Assembly: GCF_905404315.1 (NCBI RefSeq)
Contig: NC_066290.1
Coordinates: forward strand, 11,407,453 to 11,471,452
DNA from: Leptidea sinapis
Lineage: Eukaryota; Arthropoda; Insecta; Lepidoptera; Pieridae
Length of the DNA: 64,000 nt
Direction: 5' to 3'
Both the position numbers and the translations under genes were made by a program. Numbering within the stretch: the first letter of the stretch is position 1; each line of letters opens with the position of its first letter. The notes beneath the pieces are model-generated. The model ran no database searches. It was not told where the DNA came from and saw only the letters and a program-made list of their open reading frames with translations. Below, in pieces: positions 1 to 9,438 of this stretch.

Positions 1-189
1 AACTTTGCAAAATGCTTTCACACAGTTTGTCGAATCAAGATCACCATCTATTGCAAAGACATAAATGACCTTCCTATAGCAGCAATGTATAGATAATAAT
101 GGTAATAATGTTAAATTAAAAAATTAATGAATATAAAGTTTTCTGTACAAATCGTTAATTTTATACTTAAACCTCTAATCGAATGTATA
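1..189. other. AT-rich sequence, nothing recognised
   Basis: No open frame or repeat family is recognised here. It runs directly into the SINE-A copy at 190. Confidence 0.5.
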
Positions 190-434
190 GACGACCATAT
201 AGCCCGGTAGTTACTGACCCTGCCTACTGATCTAGAGATCCCGGGTTCGGATCCCGGTAGGCGCAAACATTTAAATAATGAATATAGATGTTTGTTTCCG
301 AGTCATGGACGTTCATAATATGTATTTATGTATGTTTAAGTAAGTATATTGCATTAAATATATCGTTGTCTTGTACCCATAGTAGGCTATGCCCAATTTG
401 GAGCAAGATAATTTGTGTAAAAGTATGTCAATAT
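190..434 (+). repeat. SINE-A copy (tRNA-headed SINE)
   Basis: The head carries a decayed pol III A-box-like segment (ATAGCCCGGTAGTTACTGAC) and a B box (GGTTCGGATCC, one change from GGTTCGAATCC). A body follows that is shared with copies at 57971, 58456, 29769, 27416 and 45078 (GTTTCCGAGTCATGG, then GCAAGATAATTTGTGTAAAA). The tRNA-like head followed by an unrelated body and a simple tail is the standard SINE layout. It is not a functional tRNA gene, because the cloverleaf stems do not pair well and the same unit is dispersed. Confidence 0.85.
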
Positions 435-993
435 GAAACTAAGTTAAAGACAATGACAATATGATTTTATTTTTATATATTAAAATGTTAAAAGAGATAA
501 TATAGTCACTATAGTCACAGAAAATTATAGTACTAAGAATTAGATTGTTGGCTGAATAAAAAGATTAAAAGAAACAAAGTTAATTTATTATAATAAGCCA
601 TTCTTTATGACCACATAATGTCGAGATAAGCCTTAGTTATTTCATTGTGTTATACAAATGAAGTGAATGTAAATAATGGACTTTTCCATACAGACACAAG
701 TTTCGCAAGGACAAGACAAAATGTTCTATTGAAAGCCCTCCTATATGGAGTGACAAATATCCTCAGAACGATAACGAATGCATTCGTTCCTGACGCGATA
801 ATGTAGATATGGCTTGGAGACATGATGGGCTTGCCATGTCATTACTCCCAAACCGACGCGATGGCTTCATACTACAATAGTTCTAGCTTAAGAGTCAGCT
901 GACAAAATAATATTGATTTAATAATTATAAGCTATATATCATGAATATTACTCAAACTATAACAAAACTATATACTTAATTATAAAAGGTAAA
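435..993. other. Unassigned AT-rich sequence
   Basis: I see no coding frame or repeat shared with the rest of the window. A slightly GC-richer patch lies near 700-860. Confidence 0.4.
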
Positions 994-1257
994 CGGCCTT
1001 ACATATAAACTTGGTATAAAATTATACCTGAGAATAAGCCAAGAATATGCAAAATGTTTACAAATAGACATTTTTGCTTACGATTGGTTTATTCGGACGT
1101 ATAACTTTTCCTGCGTTTATTTGCAACGCTGCTTGAAATTAGAAAAACTTCAGAATTATCGTTGTATAAACAATGTTGTCAACGATATAGTTAACATTTT
1201 GCATATTCTTTGTTTATTCTTGTGTATAATTTTATACCAAGTTTTTTTGTAAGGCGG
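994..1257. mobile_element. MITE-A: short element with ~65-bp terminal inverted repeats
   Basis: The left arm (994-1058) and the reverse complement of the right arm (about 1192-1257) match over about 65 nt with few differences. Both contain GCCTTACA, ACTTGGTATAAAATTATAC and AAGAATATGCAAAATG. About 130 bp lie between the arms and there is no coding capacity, so this is a non-autonomous MITE. I cannot define a clear target-site duplication, so the superfamily is open. A diverged relative lies at 3526. Confidence 0.85.
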
Positions 1258-1720
1258 ATGGCAATCTTCGAAACTGCATCCGCTTTCAAAAATGTTTTCA
1301 CTAATAAATTTGTTAATAATATTAATTTATACAGTAATAAAAAAAACAATAGATAAATTATATAAAGATCGTTATTCAGCTAAACCGACATAAATTTTGA
1401 TTTTTATTATTATTTTCATCAAATTCAAATTATACGAACAGTCGGCGGGTGCGGATATTTTTATTCTTAAATGTTGAAAACTATTGATTAGATTTGGATT
1501 ATTTCACCACTGTTATACAACAAAACATTACACTATTAGTTTTTTTGTAACTATAGACATATCATCCTAATTTGATAGTATGAATATATTTTTCTGGGAC
1601 ATAATATTTCAAAACCAAAGAATAATATCAACAGATGAACGTTACTGTATACGCACGCTTACATGTGAAGTTGAAGTTTCTGGATTATAAGTACGCAATA
1701 CTGAAGTACTCTTCAAGAGC
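1258..1720. other. Unassigned AT-rich sequence
   Basis: Contains no supported gene and no repeat family that recurs in the window. Confidence 0.4.
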
Positions 1721-2072
1721 TCCATTCATTCCATCCGAGCCGGAAGACATCCAATGCTGGACAAAGTCCTAAGGCCTCCACGACCATCGGTCCTGCGCTG
1801 CCGTCATCTAAGATTTTCCGGCAATCTTCATCAGAGCGTCGGTCCATCTTCTGGGGGGGCGACTGGCCACTACGATTGCCATTCGAGGACTTTACTGCCC
1901 CAACGGCCATCTGTCCGTTGAACTATGTGCTCTGCCCACTGCCACTTCAGTTTCGGAACCATCTGGGCTATGTTGGTAACTTTGGTTTTCCTACGGATCT
2001 CCTAAGATCTCGCAGGGAGACTCAGAGCATAGCTCTGTCCATTGCCCTCTGAGTGACCATGAGCTTCCTAAG
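1721..2072 (-). pseudogene. RTE-like LINE, C-terminal and 3' fragment
   Basis: Read on the minus strand this encodes the end of an RTE-type non-LTR retrotransposon ORF, recognisable by the KWQWAEH-like segment, RWGSKVLEW and a degraded GRPP.RWTD region. Five other pieces of the same C-terminus occur at 13908, 18000, 36605, 55862 and 59393, and the consensus of these supports the call. The copy is 5'-truncated, as usual for LINEs, and frames are broken by small indels; for example the usual GRPPTRW is disturbed near 1850. The terminal stop is lost. The family encodes endonuclease and reverse transcriptase, but only the region downstream of the RT domain remains here. Not functional. Confidence 0.8.
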
Positions 2073-2796
2073 GCCCATATTTATCGACCACGTCTTAATA
2101 TTACATTAAATATTATATACAAATTTAATAATAATAATAAAATATTTATTGCCTTCAAACAAAGTTACATATTATAAAAAATCAACACATATATTTGGAC
2201 AAAATTAAGTTAGTAAAAATTTCTTGCACCGATGGTTTTCAGCCATTATCATGGCTATCAACGATTTATAAAATGTGATAAAACATAAGATACGATAAAA
2301 ATGATGTCACGGGAAAGTTAGAAGGCCATTGGCATTTAATTAATTATATTCATAACATTTATTTTTATCAGCAGTATCAAATGCCAGTAATATTAATATA
2401 TCTTATTATTAATTTAATTATTGCTTGACATTATACATATTTTTTAGTATATGAATTATGTTTAAGTATTAGTTAAAAAACAATCGCTAACTCCTTGTCT
2501 ATACTCGAACTAACTTGATACGCATTAGATCGACGACTGTTGGTGACATTCTGTGGAAAATTTGATAAATCCAACCATTGATTTCTCTCAATGGAATTGG
2601 AAGTCCGTACAAATAATGTCTCACAATTTTGTCAAACTATTGTTTTATAAAAATTGTGACTACGCCCTACTACCCTACCTACAATATAGTTTATGGTGAC
2701 TTCAAATAGGAGATTATTGAATCATTATTCTGATTAATAATTGCAGTTGTCCAGGTGTTATAGTAGGTATACAGACTATTTATTATATGAATCTAT
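2073..2796. other. Unassigned sequence with a short LINE tail
   Basis: Near 2118-2175 there is a (TAA)n tract followed by TATTTATTGCCTTC, which resembles the 3' tail of a LINE in minus orientation. The remainder (2176-2796) holds no recognised element. Confidence 0.4.
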
Positions 2797-3292
2797 TTGG
2801 TTAAATATATAATGAATAAGGGATTGCTTGTAACCAATTCTAGTAGGCTTCATAAGATACATAATAGCTTTAAGGGTAAATGTATACACTTTAATAATAA
2901 AGTCCCAGCCACTTGTCAGGCATTATCTATAAAAAAAAAAGTTTTATTAAAAATGACTGTCATAAATCCTACTACTCCACAGATGAATATCTAAGTGATC
3001 GGACAGCCCGGGACTAGATGATGATTATTATATAGCAATAGCAATGACAGTACCATATTGTATATTTAAATAAAAAGAGCGCAAAAAAGAATGCTGGGAG
3101 AGATTCTTGCGCCGCTTCTTCTCTCTCAGAGCGCTATTTGTTTCCGAAGCGGTAATAATAATAATAATAATAAGTTCTTTATTGCCATACAAAGCATTAC
3201 AAATATAATAGTAGTGTTCTAGTGTATTAGAAATGACATCAAAAATAATTCTAAAGGAATCAATTTTAAGAAAATAAATGCCTTTTAAGGAA
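2797..3292 (+). pseudogene. LINE-Y 3' end (C-terminus plus 3' UTR)
   Basis: The plus strand reads VTNSSRLHKIHNSFKGK, then KVPATCQALS, and after a frameshift a YYSTDEYLSDRTAW-like end. This order (RLHK..SF.GK, NK.P..VQ, YY...EYL.D..W) is typical of the extreme C-terminus of a lepidopteran non-LTR retrotransposon ORF2. The 3' UTR follows (GAGCGCAAAAAAGAATGC, TTCTTGCGCCGCTTCTTC). The second copy at 31205 is collinear through the UTR. Relative to it, this copy carries a ~55-bp insertion at about 3153-3207 made of (TAA)n plus TTCTTTATTGCC, itself a LINE tail. Broken by frameshifts, so a relic. Confidence 0.7.
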
Positions 3293-3525
3293 ACATATCT
3301 GAGGTATGAATAGGTTGGTTGTTAAAGCAATAGCAATTACATCTTTGTAACAATTATTTATTTTCATTTCCTTTATAGCCAGGTTAAGACGAGTTACGAT
3401 ATGTTCTTACCGTGTAACGTATTTAATACATTATGTTTCCTACTATAAGAGCAATGGTTAGACGAAAATAGATGTTGGAAATAACCGTAACTAAATAATC
3501 ACACGATATTTTCTTTAAATTTAAG
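3293..3525. other. Unassigned sequence
   Basis: No coding frame or repeat recognised. Confidence 0.35.
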
Positions 3526-3765
3526 TGGCCTTACAGATAAACGTGGTTATGCTTGAGAATAAAACAAGAATATGCAAAATGCTTACAAATAAACTGAATA
3601 TAGTATTTTATAGACTATATCGCCACATGAGTAAAAAAAAGGTACAGAGACTAAGCTTCATACATGTCATGTGGCGAAACTTTGACATGAGTAAGCGCGA
3701 CACACGTATTGTTTTATTATTTGCAAGCAAGAAGTTTTAAGTTATTCTTGTGCAATACTGGAGGA
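3526..3765. mobile_element. Diverged MITE-A relative
   Basis: The left end (GTGGCCTTACAGATAAACGT, then AAGAATATGCAAAATGCTTA) matches the left arm of the element at 994. The right end is decayed (TTATTCTTGTGCAATAC). Internally CGCCACATGA (about 3620) and TCATGTGGCG (about 3667) form a 10-bp hairpin. The 71-codon open frame across this element is a by-product of its low stop density and shows no coding signal. Confidence 0.6.
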
Positions 3766-3965
3766 TTTACAGAAGCGTTTCGGACTTTTTATGTATGTGT
3801 AGGTAGGTTTCCAAATTGAAATATTTTTTCATTTAAAATATAGAATATTAATATCACTTATTTATCGTCAAAATCTATCATAATTCGAATATGGCATAAA
3901 ACTAAGAGGGCGTATTTCTCTGTAGTAAAATTAAAAAATAGTAAAACATTTACACATAAATCCTA
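3766..3965. other. Unassigned sequence
   Basis: Nothing recognised. Confidence 0.3.
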
Positions 3966-4185
3966 GACTAAGGGGACATGATATGAAGCTAGAATATCAA
4001 TTAGCATCATCAAATCCATTGAAACACTTTCTGACCAACAGAGTCGTTCATATATGGAATAGATTGCCCAAGGATGTGGTTAAATCAAAATCTGTTAATC
4101 AGTTTAAGAATAGACTGGACAAACATTTGGATAGATATGGCAAATGATATAGACGCATCAGCGAAAGCTGCTTAGTCTATTATAA

Positions 4186-4211
<26 letters not shown>
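3966..4211 (+). pseudogene. CR1/L2-type LINE C-terminus with (AAT)n tail
   Basis: The plus strand from about 3974 reads LASSNPLKHFLTNRVVHIWN, then LPKDVV, NQFKNRLDKHL and a stop (TGA, 4144). The motif R..+WN.LP..VV....+..FK..LD is the classic end of many non-LTR reverse-transcriptase ORFs. A short UTR follows and the copy ends in an AAT microsatellite (about 4184-4211), the usual 3' end of CR1/L2-like LINEs. It is a 5'-truncated insertion with about 60 codons left. The exact clade is not certain. Confidence 0.75.
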
Positions 4212-4216
<5 letters not shown>

Positions 4217-4499
4217 TTAATGAGGGCTAGAGGGTTTTGTCTATGTACATCACATTATCAAGAATATATTAACAGGCAACAGTTACCTATGTAATATTGA
4301 TCTGGAAACACCGCACAAGAAGGCTCATTAAAAAAATCGATTATTTCACCTTACCTTCAGTGGCATTATTCACGAAAAGCAGTTAAGTAATTCTATTTTC
4401 CTGCTGCATACAAAGAAATTTGCGCTACGTACAATTTGGAACTTCATACACAAGATACTGTATAACTCATTAATTGATTCTATCCTGTATTTTAGATGC
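4212..4499. other. Unassigned sequence
   Basis: No coding frame or repeat recognised. Confidence 0.3.
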
Positions 4500-4885
4500 G
4501 AAGTAGACCTTGTAAAGTCAAACTTTATTCAAATAGGCTGAAACCAAACGCTTTCGAATCGTAGTTCTTAATATTTTATTATAAAAGTTACTGAAAAAGT
4601 AGAGCTCTTGGGAAGAACATACAAGAAACTCAAACGCCACTCTTTTTAAATCATTGATACAATAGCTGTAATACACAACAACTTCGTTTGTAAGAACTAT
4701 ATGAATCATGTTTAAAGTTAAAAGCGAATATATCAAATATTACATAAAAAGTAATAAAAATAAACTGTATTAATATAAATTATCATATATTGGTGACATC
4801 AACCTTTAGAGCTTGAATTCATTGTTTATGTAAGGATGCTTCGTGCACATGATGGTCGTGATTACTGTCATAACTAGTAATCGAA
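4500..4885 (-). repeat. LINE-C 3' UTR fragment
   Basis: Collinear with copies at 39225 (-) and 61610 (+). Shared landmarks in order are the AATAAAGTTT end, GAGCTCTACTTTTT, the CTTGTATGTTCTTC segment, GAGCTTGAATTCATTGTTTA and CATGATGGTCGTGATTACTG. On the minus strand the end reads TTTGAATAAAGTTTGAC, which fits a retroposon 3' terminus. No intact frame remains. Confidence 0.6.
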
Positions 4886-5215
4886 TCCAACAAATACAAT
4901 ACGTCTACTAGTGCTTCCTTCTTTTTTTAAATAAATTTGAAAACATAGACAATACAATATTCCCTTTATAAGTAAGCCTTACGCCTATTAAAACATCAAA
5001 ATAATTCTGTAATGTTAATATTTAATCTATCAATGTTTTCCAAACGTCTACCAGTTGAGATATGTTTGTCTCGTTCAACGCGCATGAGAAAGCATTAGAT
5101 CTGAGTGAGATAGCAACAATCCAATAGAGCACAGTTCGTTTGTACGGTTTATTAAATGAACCGGATAAAATGTGCCCAAGCAAACGTAAGCGCGTATAAA
5201 AGGATCGTAAACACA
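4886..5215. other. Unassigned sequence
   Basis: No gene or repeat recognised. It contains the 8-bp target (5216-5223) of the next element at its end. Confidence 0.3.
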
Positions 5216-5223
5216 CTTTCGAA
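5216..5223. repeat. Left target-site duplication CTTTCGAA
   Basis: Identical to the octamer at 5659-5666 on the other side of the element at 5224-5658. An 8-bp duplication is the hallmark of hAT (and P) superfamily insertion. Confidence 0.85.
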
Positions 5224-5658
5224 TAGGGATGGTGATTCTTTCGAATAAAGATCGATATTTAAATCGATTTGAATTGTAATCCGATGAATCGATTCACAAA
5301 AATACAAAGATTAAAATATCGATTTCTAAGAAATCGATTTTTCCAATGTTGCATTTATATTTTAAATATAAATCTATTTTTATGAAAAATATGTGATCAA
5401 ATGATTACTTATCGGTAAATATGAGTCGAAGGAAAGCATCAGTCATCTCGCAAGTTTTAGGTAACCGGGATCACCGTAATATTACGGGTACAAACAAATA
5501 GTAAATTTGTTTGTTTATGCCAAAACAAAATAATCGACATTCAAGGGTGACATATCGATTCACTGGATCGATTCAATTCCGCTTATCGATTTAATAAAAT
5601 CGATGATTCGAAGTAAAAATCGATTCAACGATTAATCGATCTAAGATCGCCATCCCTA
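5224..5658. mobile_element. hAT-type MITE with TAGGGATGG termini, rich in ATCGAT
   Basis: The 435-bp element starts TAGGGATGGTGAT and ends ATCGCCATCCCTA, giving 13-bp terminal inverted repeats with one difference. It is flanked by an exact 8-bp duplication. TAGGGATGG-type ends with 8-bp duplications are known in hAT transposons. It has no coding capacity. The inside holds eleven copies of ATCGAT in both halves, often as AATCGATT, which is far above what the base composition predicts. No second copy is seen in the window. Confidence 0.85.
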
Positions 5659-5666
5659 CTTTCGAA
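5659..5666. repeat. Right target-site duplication CTTTCGAA
   Basis: Matches 5216-5223 exactly. Removing the element and one octamer gives continuous flanking sequence. Confidence 0.85.
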
Positions 5667-6285
5667 GTTTATACGCCGTGTGAACGGAATGGGAATAACA
5701 TGCTAATATCTATAAAATATAACTGATGCAACTAGAGTATGTATCTCTTAGCCTTTGAGTATTTAACTTGTAGGAGTTGTCTTGTATGGCGCCTCAGCCT
5801 CTTTTATTTTTAAACTGGCCGATTTATTGATAGAGGTTTTAAAAATAATAAGCAAGTTTGGAATTGAAGAATATCTCATGTCCTATTCCAGTTTTGGTTC
5901 CCGTTTTCGCTCCCGTTCCCAACATATTATGTGCTTCTTATTTCGAGGAACATTGCTATGGCAAACTAAACATACTACTGGTATAGTTATAGCTCATTAA
6001 AGCTTAATTTTTTAGGGATAAAATGTACCCTATATAGTTTCCCAAGCTTCTAATGACATTTATAATATACATTCACATTTATAATATTAGATTGTTTGGA
6101 ATATAGATATTATAACATTCATAAATATATTATCCTATATTTTACAACGACTATTTTACTGGCTAAATAATCATCATTCTCGAAATAGATAGAGCCGTTG
6201 ATGGTATCGCTTAATCTATTGTTACTGGAACCGATTTTGTTTGACAAGTCTTAAACAGTCAGCCACACTAGTATTAGCTCATTTG
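5667..6285. other. Unassigned sequence
   Basis: A 72-codon open frame (5782-6000) has no recognisable domain or codon signal. Nothing else is seen. Confidence 0.35.
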
Positions 6286-6600
6286 TATTAGATTAACGCG
6301 AGTGTTACACATTTAAATAAAACACTTTTTAAAGGATTAAAATGCGTGTAACTGTGTTTTTACATTCGATTTTGGGTAAAAGTTACATTTTTGTCCCCTT
6401 GAAAACGTGATCTGGAAAGGTCGGGTTAACTATAATAAGAATAAAAATTAACTTTTACGCAAAATCTAATTTAAAAACACAGTTACAATTAGTATTTTCT
6501 TTGATTAACGCAAGTGTTACAATTTTAAATAAAACACTTGGATTAACAATTACACGCGTTTTAATTCTTTAAAGTTTAAAAAGTGTTTTTTTTAAATTAG
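6286..6600. repeat. Foldback-like dispersed repeat (GTGTTACA / CGCGTGTAA family)
   Basis: The unit GATTAACGC.AGTGTTACA followed by TTTAAATAAAACACTT occurs twice in direct order (about 6291 and 6504). ATTAAAATGCGTGTAA (about 6336) is inverted as TTACACGCGTTTTAAT (about 6548). Related pieces occur at 34992-35165 and 60874-60935. A central AAACGTGATCTGGAAAGGTC segment is shared with the 35-kb copy (GGAAAGGTCTTGAAACG). The element class is unknown to me. Confidence 0.65.
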
Positions 6601-6610
6601 CTCGTCAGTA

Positions 6611-6972
6611 TCTATACTAATATATAAAGCTGCAGTGTTTGTTTGTTTGTTTGTTTGAACGCGCTAATCTCTGGTACTACTGGTCCGATTTGAATGATTC
6701 TTTCAGTGTTGGGTAGTCCATTTATCGAGGAAGGCTATGTTATTATTATTTCATAATATATTATTTTTCAAAATTAGGGATCCGTAATAAAATTGCTATT
6801 TTGTAACACAAGGTGTAAAATCGAAAGCCTATTTTTGCGTGCGCTGCAAAATCTATTGACAATAGAACAAAATGATGTACAGGCTATAATATAGGCAATA
6901 TTTTATAACTTATAAAACTATCGCGTGAATTATACTTTATATGGCGAAACAACGTTTACCGGGTCAGCTAGT
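6611..6972 (+). mobile_element. Helitron-like non-autonomous element
   Basis: Begins TCTATACTAATATATAAAG after an A and ends GGGTCAGCTAGT. The TC start, CTAG end and an A/T host dinucleotide without target duplication are what Helitrons show. The end CCGGGTCAGCTAG recurs in reverse at 37158 and 53160. Inside is the widely dispersed insect segment around ACTACTGGTCCGATTTGAA. A clear 3' GC-rich hairpin is not obvious, which keeps the class assignment tentative. Confidence 0.6.
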
Positions 6973-7660
6973 TTTAAATATATAACTACCCAACTAACTA
7001 GTTCTACAAAATAAGTCACGCATTTTAGGGCAGTCAGGTTTTCTATACGCTACTCTATTGTTACTTAGTTTGGGGCGTATAAAAAAAAACCTTTAAAAAT
7101 AAAACATTCAGAATTTTAGTTTCCACAAGATCCGTTAGAGGCGCTTATTTATGCGACATAACAAACTCTACGATGTACTAAGCTTTAATAATGTCGATAA
7201 GAAATGTATTAAAATTTCAATTACAAACCACGTGTCCATATGATTTGTGTTATAAAGCTTTGAGCATGCCGAATGCTATAAACTTATCCCTAGGTTCCCC
7301 CATAAAATCCCCTGTCACTTACAGATTATAATCCCCTCGCTGAGAGTAGGCGCACGCTTCGCCCGTACCGATGATAGAACTCACCATAACTCATTTGACG
7401 TTAGGGAAGGGTAAGGTACTTATTATTCGTAGTTAAATTCCTCGCTATCTAACCTTTTAAATTTCTTTGATTTTATTTACCCGGACAGACTTAGTTCTGT
7501 CAAAAGTTAGTAGTAAAAATTAAATTAATATTCTTAGTCTGGCCATAAGTACTGTTACAATTAAAAATAAACAAAATGTTACATTTGAGTTTGGAATCTG
7601 TCATTTTTATATGATTTTTCATTGAGTTTTCTCATTTTGGCGCAAATACATTTTGCGATA
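6973..7660. other. Unassigned sequence
   Basis: No recognised element. There is some GC-richer sequence near 7290-7380 without an open frame. Confidence 0.35.
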
Positions 7661-8045
7661 TTAAAATGGAGTGGGGTGATAAATAGAACCGAACCGCTGT
7701 GATTGCATTACACAAAGCAGGTATGGAGCTAAATGCAATTTTTATAACTCTCCATACGCTTGGTATTAGTAAAATGATTGTGTACCGGGCTATTTAATAG
7801 GTTCAATGAGACCTCCTCTGTTTGTGACAGAAAAAGATCTGGCCGTCCACGTAGTGTTCGTACGAAAAAGGGGTTCAAAGCAGTAAGGGAAAGAATTCGA
7901 AGAAATCCTGCCCGAAAACAAAATATTTTATCTCGGGAGATGAAATTTTAGAGAGTACGGCTTCCTCTAAACGCCATGATAATTTGGAGTCTATAAAACA
8001 ATCCGTACGATTGGCAGTGAAGAACTTTCCCATGGAAAGTGTTTC
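7661..8045 (+). pseudogene. mariner-family transposase relic, internally deleted
   Basis: Plus-strand reading from about 7690 gives RTAVIALHKAGMELNAI, later a bipartite-HTH and GRPR-type region (CDRKRSGRPRSVRT), then KAVRERIRRNPARKQ. These match the order of the N-terminal DNA-binding half of Tc1/mariner (mariner) transposases. After a stop near 7951 the reading resumes as SSKRHDNLESIKQ...FPMESV, which corresponds to the C-terminal end of mariner transposases (H.NLESLK..+..A....P.E.V). The whole DDD catalytic core is therefore missing between about 7950 and 7956. In-frame stops at about 7795 and 7951 confirm a dead copy. Terminal inverted repeats are not evident. The subfamily is not determined. 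Confidence 0.75.
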
Positions 8046-8059
8046 TCTACTATATCATG

Positions 8060-8176
8060 CATGTATTATACATATAAACCTACCTCTTGAATTACTCTAC
8101 CTATTAAAAAAACCGCATCAAAATCCGTTGCGTAGTTTTAAAGATCTAAGCATACATAGGGTCAGACAGCGCGAGG
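8060..8176 (+). repeat. Lepidopteran dispersed repeat fragment
   Basis: AAACCTACCTCTTGAATTAC, then CGCATCAAAATCCGTTGCG and ATCTAAGCATACATAGGG form a segment I recognise as recurring widely in moth and butterfly non-coding DNA. It directly abuts the mariner relic and the LINE tail at 8177. No second copy in this window. Confidence 0.45.
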
Positions 8177-8590
8177 CGACTTTATTTATTTATTTAAGTA
8201 CATCCAGTTACAGTTACACTAAAAGTAATCTTAAAATAAGTAAATGTCTAAATAAAATTGTAAGTGCACTGAATATAGGTGCCACAACATGCAAACCAAG
8301 TAACAAAATATATCAGTCAAAACTATTATAGCTTATTAATAAACTATCTTAAATACTATTTAACATTATTCAAAAATTTCCGAACAGCAGTCTTAAATGC
8401 AATGGGTGACGTGTTAAATATGTCTACAGATACATCGAGAGAATTATATGTTTGGCATAGTCTAGATATAGGTGAGTGTATTTTCAGATTAGTACGAGCT
8501 AACGGCAAACGCAAAAGACCCCAGGGTTTATATGGTAATCGGCGAGGAACTCTAAAATTGAAAGATTCGAGCAACACAGGGTAATCGACA
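8177..8590 (-). pseudogene. LINE C-terminus and 3' UTR
   Basis: On the minus strand 8577-8356 reads NFRVPRR, then LPLARTN, NSPI-like HSPISRLCQTYNSL, DIFNTSPIAFKTAVRKFL. This order (R.P....R....+P.ARTN...SPI.R.C..YN.L...DIF..S...FK..+++.L) is typical of the end of Jockey/I-like LINE ORF2 proteins. The tail downstream ends in AATAAATAAATAAAG (minus), read here as CTTTATTTATTTATT at 8178. The copy is 5'-truncated. One frame is still open for 73 codons, so it is not extremely old. Confidence 0.65.
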
Positions 8591-8846
8591 AAACTTTCTT
8601 TTATACAATAATAATAATTTAAATTTTAAGCAATTAGAGTCCTTCAATGTAGTGAACAACTTACATTACGTTAAAAGCGGAATTCCACCCACATCATGTT
8701 GAGGTCTGGCACTTATTAAGGTTTTGACCCTTGGTTTTGCAAATGACTATGGACGGTTGCCTCACTTCTTCCCATCATGTGAGCCTCTTGCCCGTGTGCC
8801 CCCTCTTATTTAAAAATAAAAAATGTGTGTGTACTTATGTATGCAC
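8591..8846. other. Unassigned sequence
   Basis: Near 8690-8790 there is GC-richer sequence (TTGAGGTCTGGCACTTATTA, CATGTGAGCCTCTTGCC) without an open frame. No family recognised. Confidence 0.3.
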
Positions 8847-9164
8847 GCAAGAAGTTATACTTCTTTGACCTAACAAAGCAAAAATCCTTAAAATTATTTA
8901 TTCCTCGTGCTATTCTACGTTTGTAGAAAGAACAATATTGTAAAAATCTTGCAACGATGGCTTTGACAATTAATTATAAAATAACTATCATAATAATGGA
9001 CGAAGAAACCAAAAAAAAAATAACAAATGTCGCAAACGTCAGAAACTTTAGGAATCAACTTCGCCCTGTTACTTTTGTGTTACAGTGATGCGCACGCACC
9101 TAATACTTTCACTCTCATAATTTTTTCAAAACGCGCCTAATGAAGCATTACTTCAAAAAACTTG
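8847..9164 (+). mobile_element. MITE-B copy 1
   Basis: Collinear with 50379-50723 and, in reverse, with 23190-23348. Landmarks are GCAAGAAGTTATACTTCTTT, AACAAAGCAAAAATCC, TTTATTCCTCGTGCTA, ATGTCGCAAACGTCAGAAA and CTTTTGTGTTACA. The ends are inverted relative to each other: CAAGAAGTTATACTTCTTTG against a right end that in copy 2 reads CAAAGAATTATAACTTCAAG. No coding capacity. Superfamily unknown. Confidence 0.65.
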
Positions 9165-9438
9165 TTGAGCGTTTTCTCGAACCGATACGACATAGAGACC
9201 TTCAAGCTCTTGACTCTGGTATTGCAGATGTCCATGGGCTCAATACTTCCCCCTCTTATTAAAGAAAATAAAGTGGAAGTCTTACACTGAAAACAGTTTT
9301 TAATTTAAAGAAGCTATTAAACAGTATCAAGGCATGTGACCCGGAAGGCAACAAGAACATTACGTAGTAGAAAGATTAATGTTGAGTCTAAACGAGGTAA
9401 GCTCACACTCCAACCAGCTTCAATTAACTACTAATAAC
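9165..9438. other. Unassigned sequence
   Basis: Nothing recognised. Confidence 0.3.

Noticed and set aside
8279..8584. 101-codon plus-strand frame
   Set aside because: Antisense to a LINE C-terminus that has clear motifs on the minus strand.
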